From assembly GCA_934636435.1 (NCBI GenBank), contig CAKUAQ010000028.1, positions 1 through 29,962 of the forward strand: a DNA stretch of 29,962 nt, given 5' to 3'. This document shows, in pieces, positions 1 through 7,820 of the stretch. Position 1 is the stretch's first letter. The number at the start of each line of letters is the position of its first letter. The translations under genes and the position numbers were made by a program. Source of the stretch: an uncultured Eubacteriales bacterium (lineage in GTDB: Bacteria > Bacillota > Clostridia > Oscillospirales > Acutalibacteraceae). A model generated the notes under the pieces. It was not told the DNA's origin. It searched no databases and was given only the letters and a program-made list of their open reading frames with translations.

Positions 1-76
1 CCGGGTGTGGCGCAGTTGGTAGCGCGCTTGACTGGGGGTCAAGAGGCCGTGAGTTCAAGTCTCGCCACTCGGACCA
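1..76 (+). tRNA. tRNA-Pro (anticodon GGG)
   Basis: The full cloverleaf can be folded by hand. The 7-bp acceptor stem CCGGGTG/CACTCGG has one G-T wobble, the D arm is GCGC/GCGC, and the anticodon stem CTTGA/TCAAG encloses loop CTGGGGG, so positions 34-36 read GGG (proline). The T arm is GTGAG/CTCGC with loop TTCAAGT. The discriminator A and CCA end are encoded. The window begins exactly at the first base, so the promoter is not visible. Confidence 0.97.
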
Positions 77-118
77 AAAGAGACAAACAAGTCTAAAAAG
101 CTTGTTTGTCTCTTTTTT
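77..118 (+). terminator. Rho-independent terminator of the tRNA-Pro gene
   Basis: A perfect 13-bp stem (79-91 with 101-113) encloses a 9-nt loop and runs directly into a T tract at 114-118. It starts right after the CCA end, so the tRNA is probably the last or only gene of its transcript. Confidence 0.93.
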
Positions 119-197
119 ATCCCATGAATAATCAAATATTATGTGTTTTGGAGCGATTTTAATAGAAAATCGCTCCGTTTTTATGCTTAAATCAAAG

Positions 198-392
198 ATC
201 AACTTAAAAGAAACCTACAGAATCAAACAGGGCTTTTCCTCTTTTGAAAGTACCAACAACTTGGTTTCCTTGTTCGTCTTTTTCTTCAACTTTGTTCGCC
301 CGCATTCTGCTTTAAACGGTCCTACCCCGGCTCAGGTTGCCGGTTTGAATTTATCAAAACAAAGAAAACGGGAGCTTTTGCTCGTTGCGTGA
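198..392 (+). pseudogene. Transposase relic (C-terminal end of a DDE/integrase-core transposase)
   Basis: About 64 codons resemble the last part of a DDE (rve-like) transposase. The recognisable stretch is YRIKQGFSSFES followed by FNFVRPHSALNGPTPAQVAG, the conserved tail found in several IS families. The catalytic core and N terminus are missing; the reading frame upstream (141-197) does not look like transposase and there is no ribosome binding site. The DNA is much more AT-rich than the rest of the window, which fits an acquired and decayed element beside a tRNA gene. No terminal inverted repeats were found, so the IS family cannot be given. Confidence 0.7.
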
Positions 393-823
393 AGCTTTTC
401 TTTGATTTCGCGAGCTATCTTTTCATTTTTACTTTACAGTGCCGGTGAATTTGCCCTTTCCGCTCTTGCGGCAGAATCACTTCATCGGCTTTGTCATCAA
501 AGCATCGGCGTAGTAGACGGTCAGCCGTTCTACGTCCGGATCATATCCGGTGCATAACCAAAGCAGAGGAGCGCACGCAGCACAAAGTCCATATCCTTTG
601 TCTGGCGGTACCGCTTCGGGGCGCCTTCCTTTGCACTCACCATGTGGGGCGAATACCGCTTGTTATTTTCCTGTTCCTGTGCTGCCGTATCCATGGCGAT
701 CGGGCCCTTTCGGTAGGGTTGCGGTGACTCTATTCCATCGAACGCAATCGCCTTTGTCGATACCCTTTGCTCTCACATCAATTGTATTCCTACGGGAAAA
801 TCGACGATTTTTTCCAAAAGCAA
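393..823. other. Decayed intergenic region without a convincing gene
   Basis: No reading frame here has a good ribosome binding site, family motifs and suitable length together. The left part (to about 450) is AT-rich like the transposase relic. The only stretch with protein-like character is a short minus-strand frame at 477-694, listed separately. The right part leads into the promoter at 824. Confidence 0.5.
477..694 (-). pseudogene. Possible frameshifted remnant of an unidentified small gene
   Basis: On the minus strand an ATG at 694 opens 54 codons (ending at 530-532) with the piece DMDFVLRALLCFGYAPD. Protein-like sequence then continues in another frame (PDVERLTVYYADALMTKPMK) to a stop at 477-479. 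The break lies at a direct repeat of CCGGA spaced 11 bp apart; removing one 11-bp unit would join the two parts into one frame of about 69 residues. The upstream site (GAAAGGG) is only a weak ribosome binding site. I recognise no family, and chance open frame remains a real alternative. Confidence 0.22.
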
Positions 824-852
824 TTGACAAGCCGCAGGGGTTGTGCTAAAAT
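824..852 (+). promoter_or_regulatory. Sigma-A promoter of the glutamate synthase operon
   Basis: TTGACA (824-829) and TAAAAT (847-852) are separated by 17 bp. Transcription would begin near 859, giving a leader of about 90 nt before the first start codon. Confidence 0.85.
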
Positions 853-861
853 TATCCCGTT

Positions 862-926
862 AATGAGCAAAGGCGTTCATTCACGGCAGAAGTCCCTTCT
901 GCCGTGGGTGGACGCTTTCTCTTTTG
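862..926 (+). promoter_or_regulatory. Structured leader: candidate ANTAR-controlled antitermination switch
   Basis: Two folds are mutually exclusive. Fold A: 862-868 pairs with 875-881 (7 bp, one G-U) around a six-base loop AAAGGC (869-874), with A at loop position 1 and G at position 4, the rule for ANTAR RNA targets. A perfect 11-bp hairpin (882-892 with 896-906, loop TCC) follows at once. Fold B: 870-879 pairs with 909-918 below that 11-bp hairpin, destroying the hexaloop hairpin and making one long stem followed by TTTCTCTTTT (916-925), a weak terminator tract. An ANTAR protein is encoded in the same operon at 5578. The second hairpin has a 3-base loop, not the expected hexaloop, so the match is partial. 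Confidence 0.5.
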
Positions 927-949
927 GTGGCAGAAAGGATGGAGAGAGT

Positions 950-2041
950 ATGGTGCGGGAAGGTCAGGTGCGGATCCCGTCGGGATGCGCCATCGCCGCC
1001 GTCATCTCCCGGGACGGACGGAAAATGAACGGGCAGGCCATCATCGACAGTATGGTGCCTATGCACGAGCGCTCCAACGGACTGGGGGGCGGCTTCGCCG
1101 CCTACGGCATTTATCCGGAGTATAAGGAGCTGTATGCCCTGCACATCTTCTATGACGACAACAGCGCCCGCACGGAATGCGAGGCGCTGCTGAAGGACCG
1201 GTTTGAAATCGTCAAGGCAGAGAATATTCCCATCCGGAAAATCCCGAAGATCACCGATGTGCCCCTCATCTGGCGGTATTTCGTGGCGCCGCTGTCCTCC
1301 ATCCTATCCCGGCTCCAGCTGGACGAACGGGAATATATGGCGCGCACCGTTATGCACATCAACAGCAAGCTGCGGGGTGCCTATGTATTCTCCAGCGGCA
1401 AGGATATGGGCGTATTCAAGGCGGTAGGCTATCCGGAGGACGTGGGACGGTTCTACCGGCTGGAGGAATACGAGGGCTATTCCTGGACCGCCCACGGGCG
1501 GTATCCCACCAACACCCCCGGCTGGTGGGGCGGGGCGCATCCCTTTGCCCTGCTGGAATATTCGGTGGTGCATAACGGGGAAATCTCCTCCTACGACGCC
1601 AACCGCCGCTGCATTGAGATGTACGGCTATCGCTGCACGCTGCAAACGGACACCGAGGCGATCACCTATATCGCCGACTATCTGCTGCGGCGGCAGGGGC
1701 TGACGCTGGAGGAGACCGCCGCAGTCATCGCCGCCCCCTTCTGGAGCACCATCGAGGGCAAGCCGCCGGAGGAGGCCGCCCGGCTCGCCTATCTGCGCAC
1801 CGTCTATGCCAGCCTGCTGGTGACCGGTCCCTTTTCCATCATTCTGGGCTTTCACGGCGGGCTGATGGCGCTCAACGACCGGCTGAAGCTCCGCTCCATG
1901 GTGATGGCGGAAAAGGACGACCGGGTGTTCATCGCCAGCGAGGAGGCAGCTATCCGCGCCATGGAGCCGGAAGCGGAACACATCTACGCCCCGGGCGGCG
2001 GCGAACCGATCATCGTCCGGGTGAAAGAGGGGGCGTACTGA
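950..2041 (+). CDS. Glutamate synthase, glutamine amidotransferase subunit (class II, GltB N-terminal type)
   Basis: 363 residues. It releases ammonia from glutamine for glutamate synthesis, as the stand-alone counterpart of the first domain of the large glutamate synthase subunit. The N terminus reads PSGCAI: Cys13 is the expected nucleophile of the Ntn fold, so a 12-residue propeptide must be removed to expose it. Further class II marks are GRYPTNTPGWWG (substrate arginine loop) and VVHNGEISSY (oxyanion Asn-Gly). The start at 950 is chosen because GGAGAG at 941-946 precedes it; the frame is open upstream, but that part overlaps the promoter and leader. The stop is one base before the next start, so the two are translationally coupled. 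It could instead act in an N-methylglutamate-synthase-like enzyme, but the context favours glutamate synthase. Confidence 0.88.
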   Translation: MVREGQVRIPSGCAIAAVISRDGRKMNGQAIIDSMVPMHERSNGLGGGFAAYGIYPEYKELYALHIFYDDNSARTECEALLKDRFEIVKAENIPIRKIPKITDVPLIWRYFVAPLSSILSRLQLDEREYMARTVMHINSKLRGAYVFSSGKDMGVFKAVGYPEDVGRFYRLEEYEGYSWTAHGRYPTNTPGWWGGAHPFALLEYSVVHNGEISSYDANRRCIEMYGYRCTLQTDTEAITYIADYLLRRQGLTLEETAAVIAAPFWSTIEGKPPEEAARLAYLRTVYASLLVTGPFSIILGFHGGLMALNDRLKLRSMVMAEKDDRVFIASEEAAIRAMEPEAEHIYAPGGGEPIIVRVKEGAY

Positions 2042-2042
2042 C

Positions 2043-3548
2043 ATGGGCATTTCCTATTTACCGCCGGAATTCGAGGTGGTGCGCCGCCCCGACCGGTGCA
2101 CCGGCTGCCGCATCTGCGTGCAGCAATGCGCCTACGGAGTCCACGGCTTTGATGAAAAGACCGAACACCTGACCATCGACGAGAGCCGATGCGTCGACTG
2201 TCAGCGGTGCGTATCCTTTTGCCCCACCCATGCGCTGAAGATCGTCAAAAACGACTGTGCTCTGCGGGATAACGCCAACTGGGGCACCGATACCGTCCGG
2301 GAGATCTACAAGCAGGCAGATACCGGCGGCGTGCTGCTGTCCTCCATGGGCAGCCCCCGCTCTCTGCCGGTCTATTGGGACCGGCTGCTCATCAATGCCT
2401 CCCAGGTCACCAACCCGCCCATCGACCCCCTGCGGGAGCCCATGGAGACCCGGGTGTTTCTGGGCAAAAAGCCCCAGTCGGTGCAGAGGGACGGGGCCGG
2501 GAACATTCTTCCCGTTCTGCCGCCTCAGCTGGAGCTGTCGATGCCCTTGCTTTTCTCCGCCATGAGCTACGGCTCCATCAGCTATAATGCCCACGAAAGT
2601 CTGGCGCGGGCTGCCCGGGAGCTGGGCATCTGCTATAACACCGGCGAGGGCGGGCTGCACGAGGATTTTTATGTTTACGGGGAAAACACCGTGGTGCAGG
2701 TGGCGTCGGGGCGCTTCGGCGTCCACGAGCGGTATCTCAACGCCGGCGCCGCCATCGAGATCAAGATGGGACAGGGCGCCAAGCCGGGCATCGGCGGTCA
2801 TCTGCCGGGCACCAAAATCGTGGGGGACGTGTCCCGCACCCGGATGATTCCGGAGGGCAGCGATGCCATCTCCCCGGCGCCCCATCACGACATTTACTCC
2901 ATCGAGGACCTGCATCAGCTGGTGTATTCGCTCAAGGAGGTCACCGGCTACCGCAAGCCGGTCATTGTCAAGGTGGCGGCGGTGCATAATATAGCCGCCA
3001 TCGCCAGCGGCATCGCCCGCAGCGGGGCGGACATCATCGCCATCGACGGATTCCGGGGCGGCACCGGAGCCGCCCCCACCCGTATCCGGGACAATGTGGG
3101 CATCCCCATTGAGCTGGCGCTGGCGGCGGTGGATCAGCGGCTGCGGGATGAGGGCATCCGCAATGAGGTTTCTCTCATCGCCGGGGGCAGCATCCGCTCC
3201 GCCTCCGATGTGGTCAAGGCGATCGCCCTGGGTGCCGACGCCTGCTATGTGGCGACGGCAGCGCTGCTGGCGCTGGGCTGTCACCTGTGCCGCTCCTGCC
3301 AGAGCGGCAAATGCAGCTGGGGCATCGCCACCCAGCGCCCGGAGCTGGTCAAGCGTCTGGATCCCATGGAGGGCGCCGCACGGCTGTGCCATCTGATGAC
3401 CGCCTGGCAGCATGAAATCAAAGAGCTCATGGGCGGCATGGGGATCAACTCCATTGAGGCGCTGCGGGGCAACCGACTGATGCTGCGGGGCGTGGGACTG
3501 AACGAGAAGGAGCTGTCCATTCTCGGCATCGCCCACGCCGGAGAATGA
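2043..3548 (+). CDS. Glutamate synthase, FMN/iron-sulfur synthase subunit with N-terminal ferredoxin domain
   Basis: 501 residues. Residues 15-65 form a two-cluster ferredoxin domain, with cysteines 19, 22, 25, 29 and 50, 53, 56, 60 ligating two [4Fe-4S] clusters. The rest is the FMN-binding (alpha/beta)8 domain that adds ammonia to 2-oxoglutarate and reduces the iminoglutarate: MSYGSISYNAHESLARAA, GAKPGIGGHLPGTKI, DGFRGGTGAAPT, and GCHLCRSCQSGKCSWGIATQ carrying the cysteines of the internal Fe-S cluster. The architecture matches archaeal/clostridial split glutamate synthases. No NADPH-oxidising small subunit (GltD) lies nearby, so electrons may come from ferredoxin or from a separately encoded partner; this is inferred. 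The start is one base after the upstream stop, preceded by AAAGAGGGGG. Confidence 0.93.
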   Translation: MGISYLPPEFEVVRRPDRCTGCRICVQQCAYGVHGFDEKTEHLTIDESRCVDCQRCVSFCPTHALKIVKNDCALRDNANWGTDTVREIYKQADTGGVLLSSMGSPRSLPVYWDRLLINASQVTNPPIDPLREPMETRVFLGKKPQSVQRDGAGNILPVLPPQLELSMPLLFSAMSYGSISYNAHESLARAARELGICYNTGEGGLHEDFYVYGENTVVQVASGRFGVHERYLNAGAAIEIKMGQGAKPGIGGHLPGTKIVGDVSRTRMIPEGSDAISPAPHHDIYSIEDLHQLVYSLKEVTGYRKPVIVKVAAVHNIAAIASGIARSGADIIAIDGFRGGTGAAPTRIRDNVGIPIELALAAVDQRLRDEGIRNEVSLIAGGSIRSASDVVKAIALGADACYVATAALLALGCHLCRSCQSGKCSWGIATQRPELVKRLDPMEGAARLCHLMTAWQHEIKELMGGMGINSIEALRGNRLMLRGVGLNEKELSILGIAHAGE

Positions 3549-3597
3549 ACCGCGTGTCAAGAAAAACGTAGAAAAACGGCGAAGGGTGTGTTATACT

Positions 3598-4320
3598 ATG
3601 ATCGTCATTGATGCCGCCGGCGTGGAATATTCCACGCTCAATGCCCGCCTGCGGGAGGCGACGGAGCCTTGCCGCCTGACCGGCTGCCGGGGACAACGGT
3701 ATATCGCCGCCGGGATGAGCACCGCCACGGTGGAGATTGAGGGTGTCCCCGGCAACGCGCTGGGCGCCTACCTTGCCGGCGCTGCCATCACCGTCCGGGG
3801 CAATGCGCAGGACGCCGTGGGAGATACCATGAACGACGGCGCCATCGTCATCCACGGCAGCGTGGGGGACGCCGCCGGCTACGCCATGCGGGGCGGCGCC
3901 ATCTATGTGCAGGGCAACGCCGGCTACCGGGCGGGGATTCATATGAAGGAATACGGAGAGAAGCAGCCGGTGCTGGTCATCGGCGGGCGGGCAGGCAGCT
4001 TTTTGGGTGAATACCAGGCCGGCGGCCGTATTCTGGTGCTGGGGCTGCACGCCGACGGCAAGCCCATTGTGGGCAACTTCCCCTGCACCGGCATGCACGG
4101 CGGCAGGATGTTCCTGCGAGGACACGCGGCGGGGGTCAAATTCCCCGACCGCACGGTGGTGGCTCCCGCCGCCCCGGAGGATCGGGCAGAGCTGGCCCCT
4201 CTCATCGAGCGGTTCTGCACCCTGTTCGGGTATGATCCCCGCCCGCTGCTGGCGGCGGAATATACCGTGGTGACCCCCGACAGCCATAACCCCTACAAGC
4301 AAATGTATGTATCCAACTGA
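3598..4320 (+). CDS. Glutamate synthase, GXGXG (alpha C-terminal) subunit
   Basis: 240 residues. This is the stand-alone form of the C-terminal beta-helix of the large glutamate synthase subunit. It has a structural role, bridging the amidotransferase and synthase domains around the ammonia channel. Repeated glycine turns are visible: GNAQDAVGDTMNDGAIVIHG, GDAAGYAMRGG, GNAGYRAGIHMKEYG, GGRAGSFLGEYQAGG and GMHGGRMFLRG. The ATG at 3598 is preferred to an in-frame GTG at 3586 because the likely ribosome binding site (GAAGGG, 3581-3586) overlaps that GTG. The gap to the synthase subunit is 49 bp and to glnA 18 bp, so all three glutamate synthase pieces and glnA are probably co-transcribed. Confidence 0.9.
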   Translation: MIVIDAAGVEYSTLNARLREATEPCRLTGCRGQRYIAAGMSTATVEIEGVPGNALGAYLAGAAITVRGNAQDAVGDTMNDGAIVIHGSVGDAAGYAMRGGAIYVQGNAGYRAGIHMKEYGEKQPVLVIGGRAGSFLGEYQAGGRILVLGLHADGKPIVGNFPCTGMHGGRMFLRGHAAGVKFPDRTVVAPAAPEDRAELAPLIERFCTLFGYDPRPLLAAEYTVVTPDSHNPYKQMYVSN

Positions 4321-4338
4321 CAGAAAGGATGCACAGCC

Positions 4339-5544
4339 ATGAAATACACCAAAGAGGAAGTTCTCCAGTATGTGGCGGAGGAGGATGTGAAATTCATTCG
4401 CATGGCATTCTGCGACATCACCGGCAAGCCGAAAAATGTGTCCGTTATGCCCCAGGAGCTGGAGCGGGCTTTCCGGAACGGCATCGCCATCGACGCCTCC
4501 GCCGTGGCGGGCTTCGGCGGGGAGGTACATTCCGACCTGCTGCTGCACCCCGACCCCTCCACCCTGTCCCTGCTGCCCTGGCGGCCGGATCACGGCAAGG
4601 TGGTGCGGATGTTCTGCGCCGTGACCCACCCCGACGGCACCCCCTGCGCCGCCGATACCCGCACACTGCTGCAGCAGGCGGTGGAGGAGGCCCGGCAGAC
4701 GGGGCTGACGTTCGCCTTCGGCTCCGAGATGGAGTTTTATCTCTTCAAGCGGGACGAGGAGGGCGAGCCCACCCGCATCCCCTATGACCGGGCGGGCTAT
4801 ATGGACATCGCCCCGGAGGACAAGGGAGAGAATGTGCGCCGGGAGATCTGCCTGACGCTGGAGCAGATGGGCATCCTGCCGGAAAGCTCCCACCATGAGG
4901 AGGGACCCGGGCAGAACGAGATCGACTTCCGCTATTCCGACCCTCTGACGGCGGCGGACAATGCGGTGGCTTTCCGCACGGTGGTGAATACCATCGCCGC
5001 CCGCAACGGGCTGTGGGCGGACTTCTCCCCCAAGCCGCTGGAGGATCAGCCCGGCAACGGAATGCACATCAATTTCTCCGTGCAGAATGCCGGAGAGGAC
5101 ATCACGCCCCACGTGATCGCCGGGATCCTGCGGCACATCCCCGAAATGACGGTGTTCCTCAACACCACCGAGGGCTCCTACCGCCGCTTCGGCAGCAATA
5201 AGGCGCCCCGCTACATCTCCTGGTCTCACGAGAACCGCTCCCAGCTCATCCGCATCCCCGCCGCCACCGGTGAATACCGCCGGGCGGAGCTGCGCTCCCC
5301 CGACCCGCTGTGCAATCCCTATCTGGCCTTCACGCTGCTCATCCGGGCAGGGCTGGATGGAGTACGGCAGCAGCTGGCACTGCCGCCGGCGGCAGACGTG
5401 AACCTCTACACCGCCTCCGCCGACACCGCCGCCGGATTCCGCACCCTGCCCGGCAGCCTGCCTCAGGCGAAAACGGAGGCGCGGGACAGCCGGTTCATTG
5501 CGGCCTGTCTGCCGCAGACGGTCATCGACTTCTACACGAAATAA
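4339..5544 (+). CDS. glnA: Glutamine synthetase (type I, short form)
   Basis: 401 residues. It makes glutamine from glutamate, ammonia and ATP and feeds the glutamate synthase encoded just upstream (the GS-GOGAT cycle). The N-terminal beta-grasp covers about residues 1-100 and the catalytic domain the rest. Metal and substrate motifs visible: GSEMEFYLF (Glu130, Glu132), HHEEGPGQNEIDF (Glu187, Glu194), GNGMHINF (His243), and SWSHENRSQLIRIPA around Arg300. It is about 40 residues shorter than usual GSI enzymes, and I see no adenylylation-type tyrosine motif, so control is unlikely to be by covalent modification. The start has AGAAAGGATG upstream. An ANTAR regulator follows after 33 bp, an arrangement known from the clostridial glnA-nitR pair. 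Confidence 0.94.
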   Translation: MKYTKEEVLQYVAEEDVKFIRMAFCDITGKPKNVSVMPQELERAFRNGIAIDASAVAGFGGEVHSDLLLHPDPSTLSLLPWRPDHGKVVRMFCAVTHPDGTPCAADTRTLLQQAVEEARQTGLTFAFGSEMEFYLFKRDEEGEPTRIPYDRAGYMDIAPEDKGENVRREICLTLEQMGILPESSHHEEGPGQNEIDFRYSDPLTAADNAVAFRTVVNTIAARNGLWADFSPKPLEDQPGNGMHINFSVQNAGEDITPHVIAGILRHIPEMTVFLNTTEGSYRRFGSNKAPRYISWSHENRSQLIRIPAATGEYRRAELRSPDPLCNPYLAFTLLIRAGLDGVRQQLALPPAADVNLYTASADTAAGFRTLPGSLPQAKTEARDSRFIAACLPQTVIDFYTK

Positions 5545-5577
5545 CCGCCGCGAGATCACCGGAAAGGGGGGTGGACC

Positions 5578-6165
5578 ATGGGCCTGCCGGAGCACCGATA
5601 CAGCGTCCTCATCGTGTCGGCCTCGGAAAAATTCAACGATTCTCTGCGCCGTCTGCTGCCGGAGGGCCGATACACCCCCGTCGTCACCGCCGCGGACGCC
5701 TCCGGCGCCCGGCGCAGACTGCTGGAGGAGCGCTACGATCTGGTGATCGTCAACACCCCCCTGCCGGACGATTTCGGCACCCGGCTGGCGCTGGATGTAT
5801 GCGATTCCTCCGGCACCGGCGTGCTGCTGCTGGTGGGGGCGGAGCACTATCCGGATGTGAATGCCCGGGTCTCCCCCTACGGCGTGCTGGTCCTGTCCAA
5901 GCCCACCTCCGCCCAGCTGCTGAACCAGTCGCTGCTGCTCCTGTGCGGCACCCGGGAGCGGCTGCGCCGCATGGAGCAGAAGGCCGCCTCCATCGAGGAA
6001 AAGATGGAGGAAATACGCCTGGTCAACCGGGCCAAATGGCTGCTCATCGAGCAGCTGAAAATGACCGAACAGGACGCCCACCGCTATATCGAAAAACAGG
6101 CCATGGATCGCTGCGTAACCAAACGGGTCATCGCAGAGCAGATATTGTCCACCTACAAACAATGA
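5578..6165 (+). CDS. ANTAR-domain RNA-binding regulator with a degenerate receiver (NitR/NasT type)
   Basis: 195 residues. The N-terminal half (about 8-125) has a receiver-like fold (YSVLIVSAS, YDLVIVNTPLPDDFG, GVLVLSKPTS). The phosphate-accepting Asp is replaced by Asn (VNTPLP) and the acidic pair after the first strand is missing, while the Lys of LSKP remains. A coiled-coil stretch (RLRRMEQKAASIEEKMEE) leads to the C-terminal ANTAR domain, about 140-193 (VNRAKWLLIEQLKMTEQDA and AMDRCVTKRVIAEQIL). ANTAR proteins bind paired RNA hairpins and prevent transcription termination. Lying between glnA and pyrG, with a candidate target in the leader at 862-926, it probably autoregulates the operon. 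How it senses nitrogen status is unknown; the lost Asp argues against phosphorylation. Confidence 0.87.
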   Translation: MGLPEHRYSVLIVSASEKFNDSLRRLLPEGRYTPVVTAADASGARRRLLEERYDLVIVNTPLPDDFGTRLALDVCDSSGTGVLLLVGAEHYPDVNARVSPYGVLVLSKPTSAQLLNQSLLLLCGTRERLRRMEQKAASIEEKMEEIRLVNRAKWLLIEQLKMTEQDAHRYIEKQAMDRCVTKRVIAEQILSTYKQ

Positions 6166-6179
6166 AAGAGGGAAAACAC

Positions 6180-7784
6180 ATGACAAAGTACATTTTCGTC
6201 ACCGGAGGCGTGGTATCCGGGCTGGGCAAGGGCATCACGGCGGCCTCTCTGGGACGGCTGCTGAAATGCCGGGGGCTGAAGGTGGCGGCGCAAAAGCTGG
6301 ATCCGTACATCAACGTGGATCCCGGCACCATGAGCCCCTATCAGCACGGCGAGGTCTATGTCACCGAGGACGGCGCCGAGACCGATCTGGATCTGGGACA
6401 CTATGAGCGGTTCATCGACGAGGACCTGAACCGCTATTCCAACCTGACCACCGGCAAGGTGTACTGGAATGTGCTGAACAAGGAGCGCCGGGGAGAATAT
6501 CTGGGCTCCACCGTGCAGGTGATCCCTCATATCACCAACGAGATCAAGGATTTCGTCTACCGGGTGGGCAAGCAGACCGACGCCGACGTGGTGATCACCG
6601 AGATCGGCGGCACCATCGGCGATATCGAGTCCCAGCCCTTTCTGGAGGCGGTGCGGCAGATCTCGCTGGAGGTGGGACGGGAGAACAGCCTGTTCATCCA
6701 TGTGACGCTGGTGCCGTTCCTCAGCGGCTCCGACGAGCATAAGTCCAAGCCCACCCAGCACTCCGTCAAGGAGCTGCAGGGCATGGGCATCAACCCCAAC
6801 CTCATCGTGCTGCGCTGCGACGAGCCGCTGGAGGAGTCCATCTTCCGCAAGATCTCCCTCTTCTGCAACGTGAAGCCCGACTGCGTGATTGAAAACATCA
6901 CCCTGCCTTGCCTGTACGAGGCTCCCCTTATGCTGGAAAAAGCGCATTTCTCCGGCGTGGTGTGCCGGGAGCTGGGGCTGGATGTGCCGGACCCCGACCT
7001 GACCGAATGGGAGGATATGGTGGAGCGCATCAAGAGCCGGGAAAAGGAAGTGCACATCGGTCTGGTGGGCAAATATGTGCAGCTGCACGACGCCTATCTG
7101 TCGGTGGCGGAGGCCATGCGCCACGCCAGCTATTCCCTGAACACCCATGTGCGCATCCACTGGATCGACTCCGAGACCCTCACCGATGCCGACTATACGG
7201 AAAAGCTGGCGGGGCTGGACGGCATCATCGTCCCAGGCGGCTTCGGCAGCCGGGGCATCGAGGGAATGATCCTCGCCGCCCGCTATGCCCGGGAAAACCG
7301 GGTGCCCTATTTCGGCATCTGTCTGGGTATGCAGATCGCTGTCATCGAATACGCCCGGAATGTGGCGGGAATTTCCGATGCCCACTCCGGCGAATTCGAC
7401 GAGCTGTGTAAAAACAAGGTCATCGACTTTATGCCCGGCCAGAGCGACAACATCGACAAGGGCGGCACCCTGCGGCTGGGGGCGTATCCCTGCCATATTC
7501 AGCCCGGCACCACCATGGAGCGGTGCTACGGCGCGCCGGTCATCTCCGAGCGGCACCGCCATCGCTATGAATTCAACAACGACTACCGGGAGGTGCTGCA
7601 AAAGGCCGGCCTGACCCTGTCCGGTCTGTCCCCCGACGGACGGCTGGTGGAAACGGTGGAGCTGCCCGACCGCCCCTTCTATGTGGGGGTGCAGTACCAT
7701 CCGGAATTCAAATCCCGTCCCAACAAGGCGCACCCGCTGTTCCACGGCTTTATCGCGGCGGCGCTGGAAAAGGCGGAGCAGTAA
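6180..7784 (+). CDS. pyrG: CTP synthase (glutamine hydrolysing)
   Basis: 534 residues, close to the usual 535-545. It converts UTP to CTP with ATP and glutamine. The N-terminal synthetase domain begins YIFVTGGVVSGLGKGITAAS and contains QKLDPYINVDPGTMSPYQHG and EIGGTIGDIES. The C-terminal class I amidotransferase domain has FGICLGMQ with the catalytic Cys and a terminal QYHPEF with the His-Glu. The ATG at 6180 follows GAAAGAGGG and matches the family N terminus; the longer frame upstream is only the reading frame running through glnA and the regulator gene. It sits 14 bp after the ANTAR gene, in a glutamine-producing operon. Confidence 0.97.
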   Translation: MTKYIFVTGGVVSGLGKGITAASLGRLLKCRGLKVAAQKLDPYINVDPGTMSPYQHGEVYVTEDGAETDLDLGHYERFIDEDLNRYSNLTTGKVYWNVLNKERRGEYLGSTVQVIPHITNEIKDFVYRVGKQTDADVVITEIGGTIGDIESQPFLEAVRQISLEVGRENSLFIHVTLVPFLSGSDEHKSKPTQHSVKELQGMGINPNLIVLRCDEPLEESIFRKISLFCNVKPDCVIENITLPCLYEAPLMLEKAHFSGVVCRELGLDVPDPDLTEWEDMVERIKSREKEVHIGLVGKYVQLHDAYLSVAEAMRHASYSLNTHVRIHWIDSETLTDADYTEKLAGLDGIIVPGGFGSRGIEGMILAARYARENRVPYFGICLGMQIAVIEYARNVAGISDAHSGEFDELCKNKVIDFMPGQSDNIDKGGTLRLGAYPCHIQPGTTMERCYGAPVISERHRHRYEFNNDYREVLQKAGLTLSGLSPDGRLVETVELPDRPFYVGVQYHPEFKSRPNKAHPLFHGFIAAALEKAEQ

Positions 7785-7820
7785 GCCCCTCGCCATCATC
7801 CCGAAAGGAGGCATGACCCG

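Noticed and set aside
767..949. Upstream extension of the amidotransferase frame
   Set aside because: It covers the promoter and leader hairpins; GGAGAG and the expected short propeptide point to the start at 950.
5310..6179. A 290-codon upstream extension of the CTP synthase frame
   Set aside because: It overlaps glnA and the ANTAR gene; the CTP synthase family N terminus and ribosome binding site are at 6180.
3445..6186. A very long open frame on the minus strand opposite the glutamate synthase and glnA genes (similar long antisense frames at 2058-3560, 6153-8333 and plus-strand 26661-29582)
   Set aside because: They mirror strongly supported genes, have no ribosome binding sites or family motifs, and are the expected by-product of GC-rich third codon positions.
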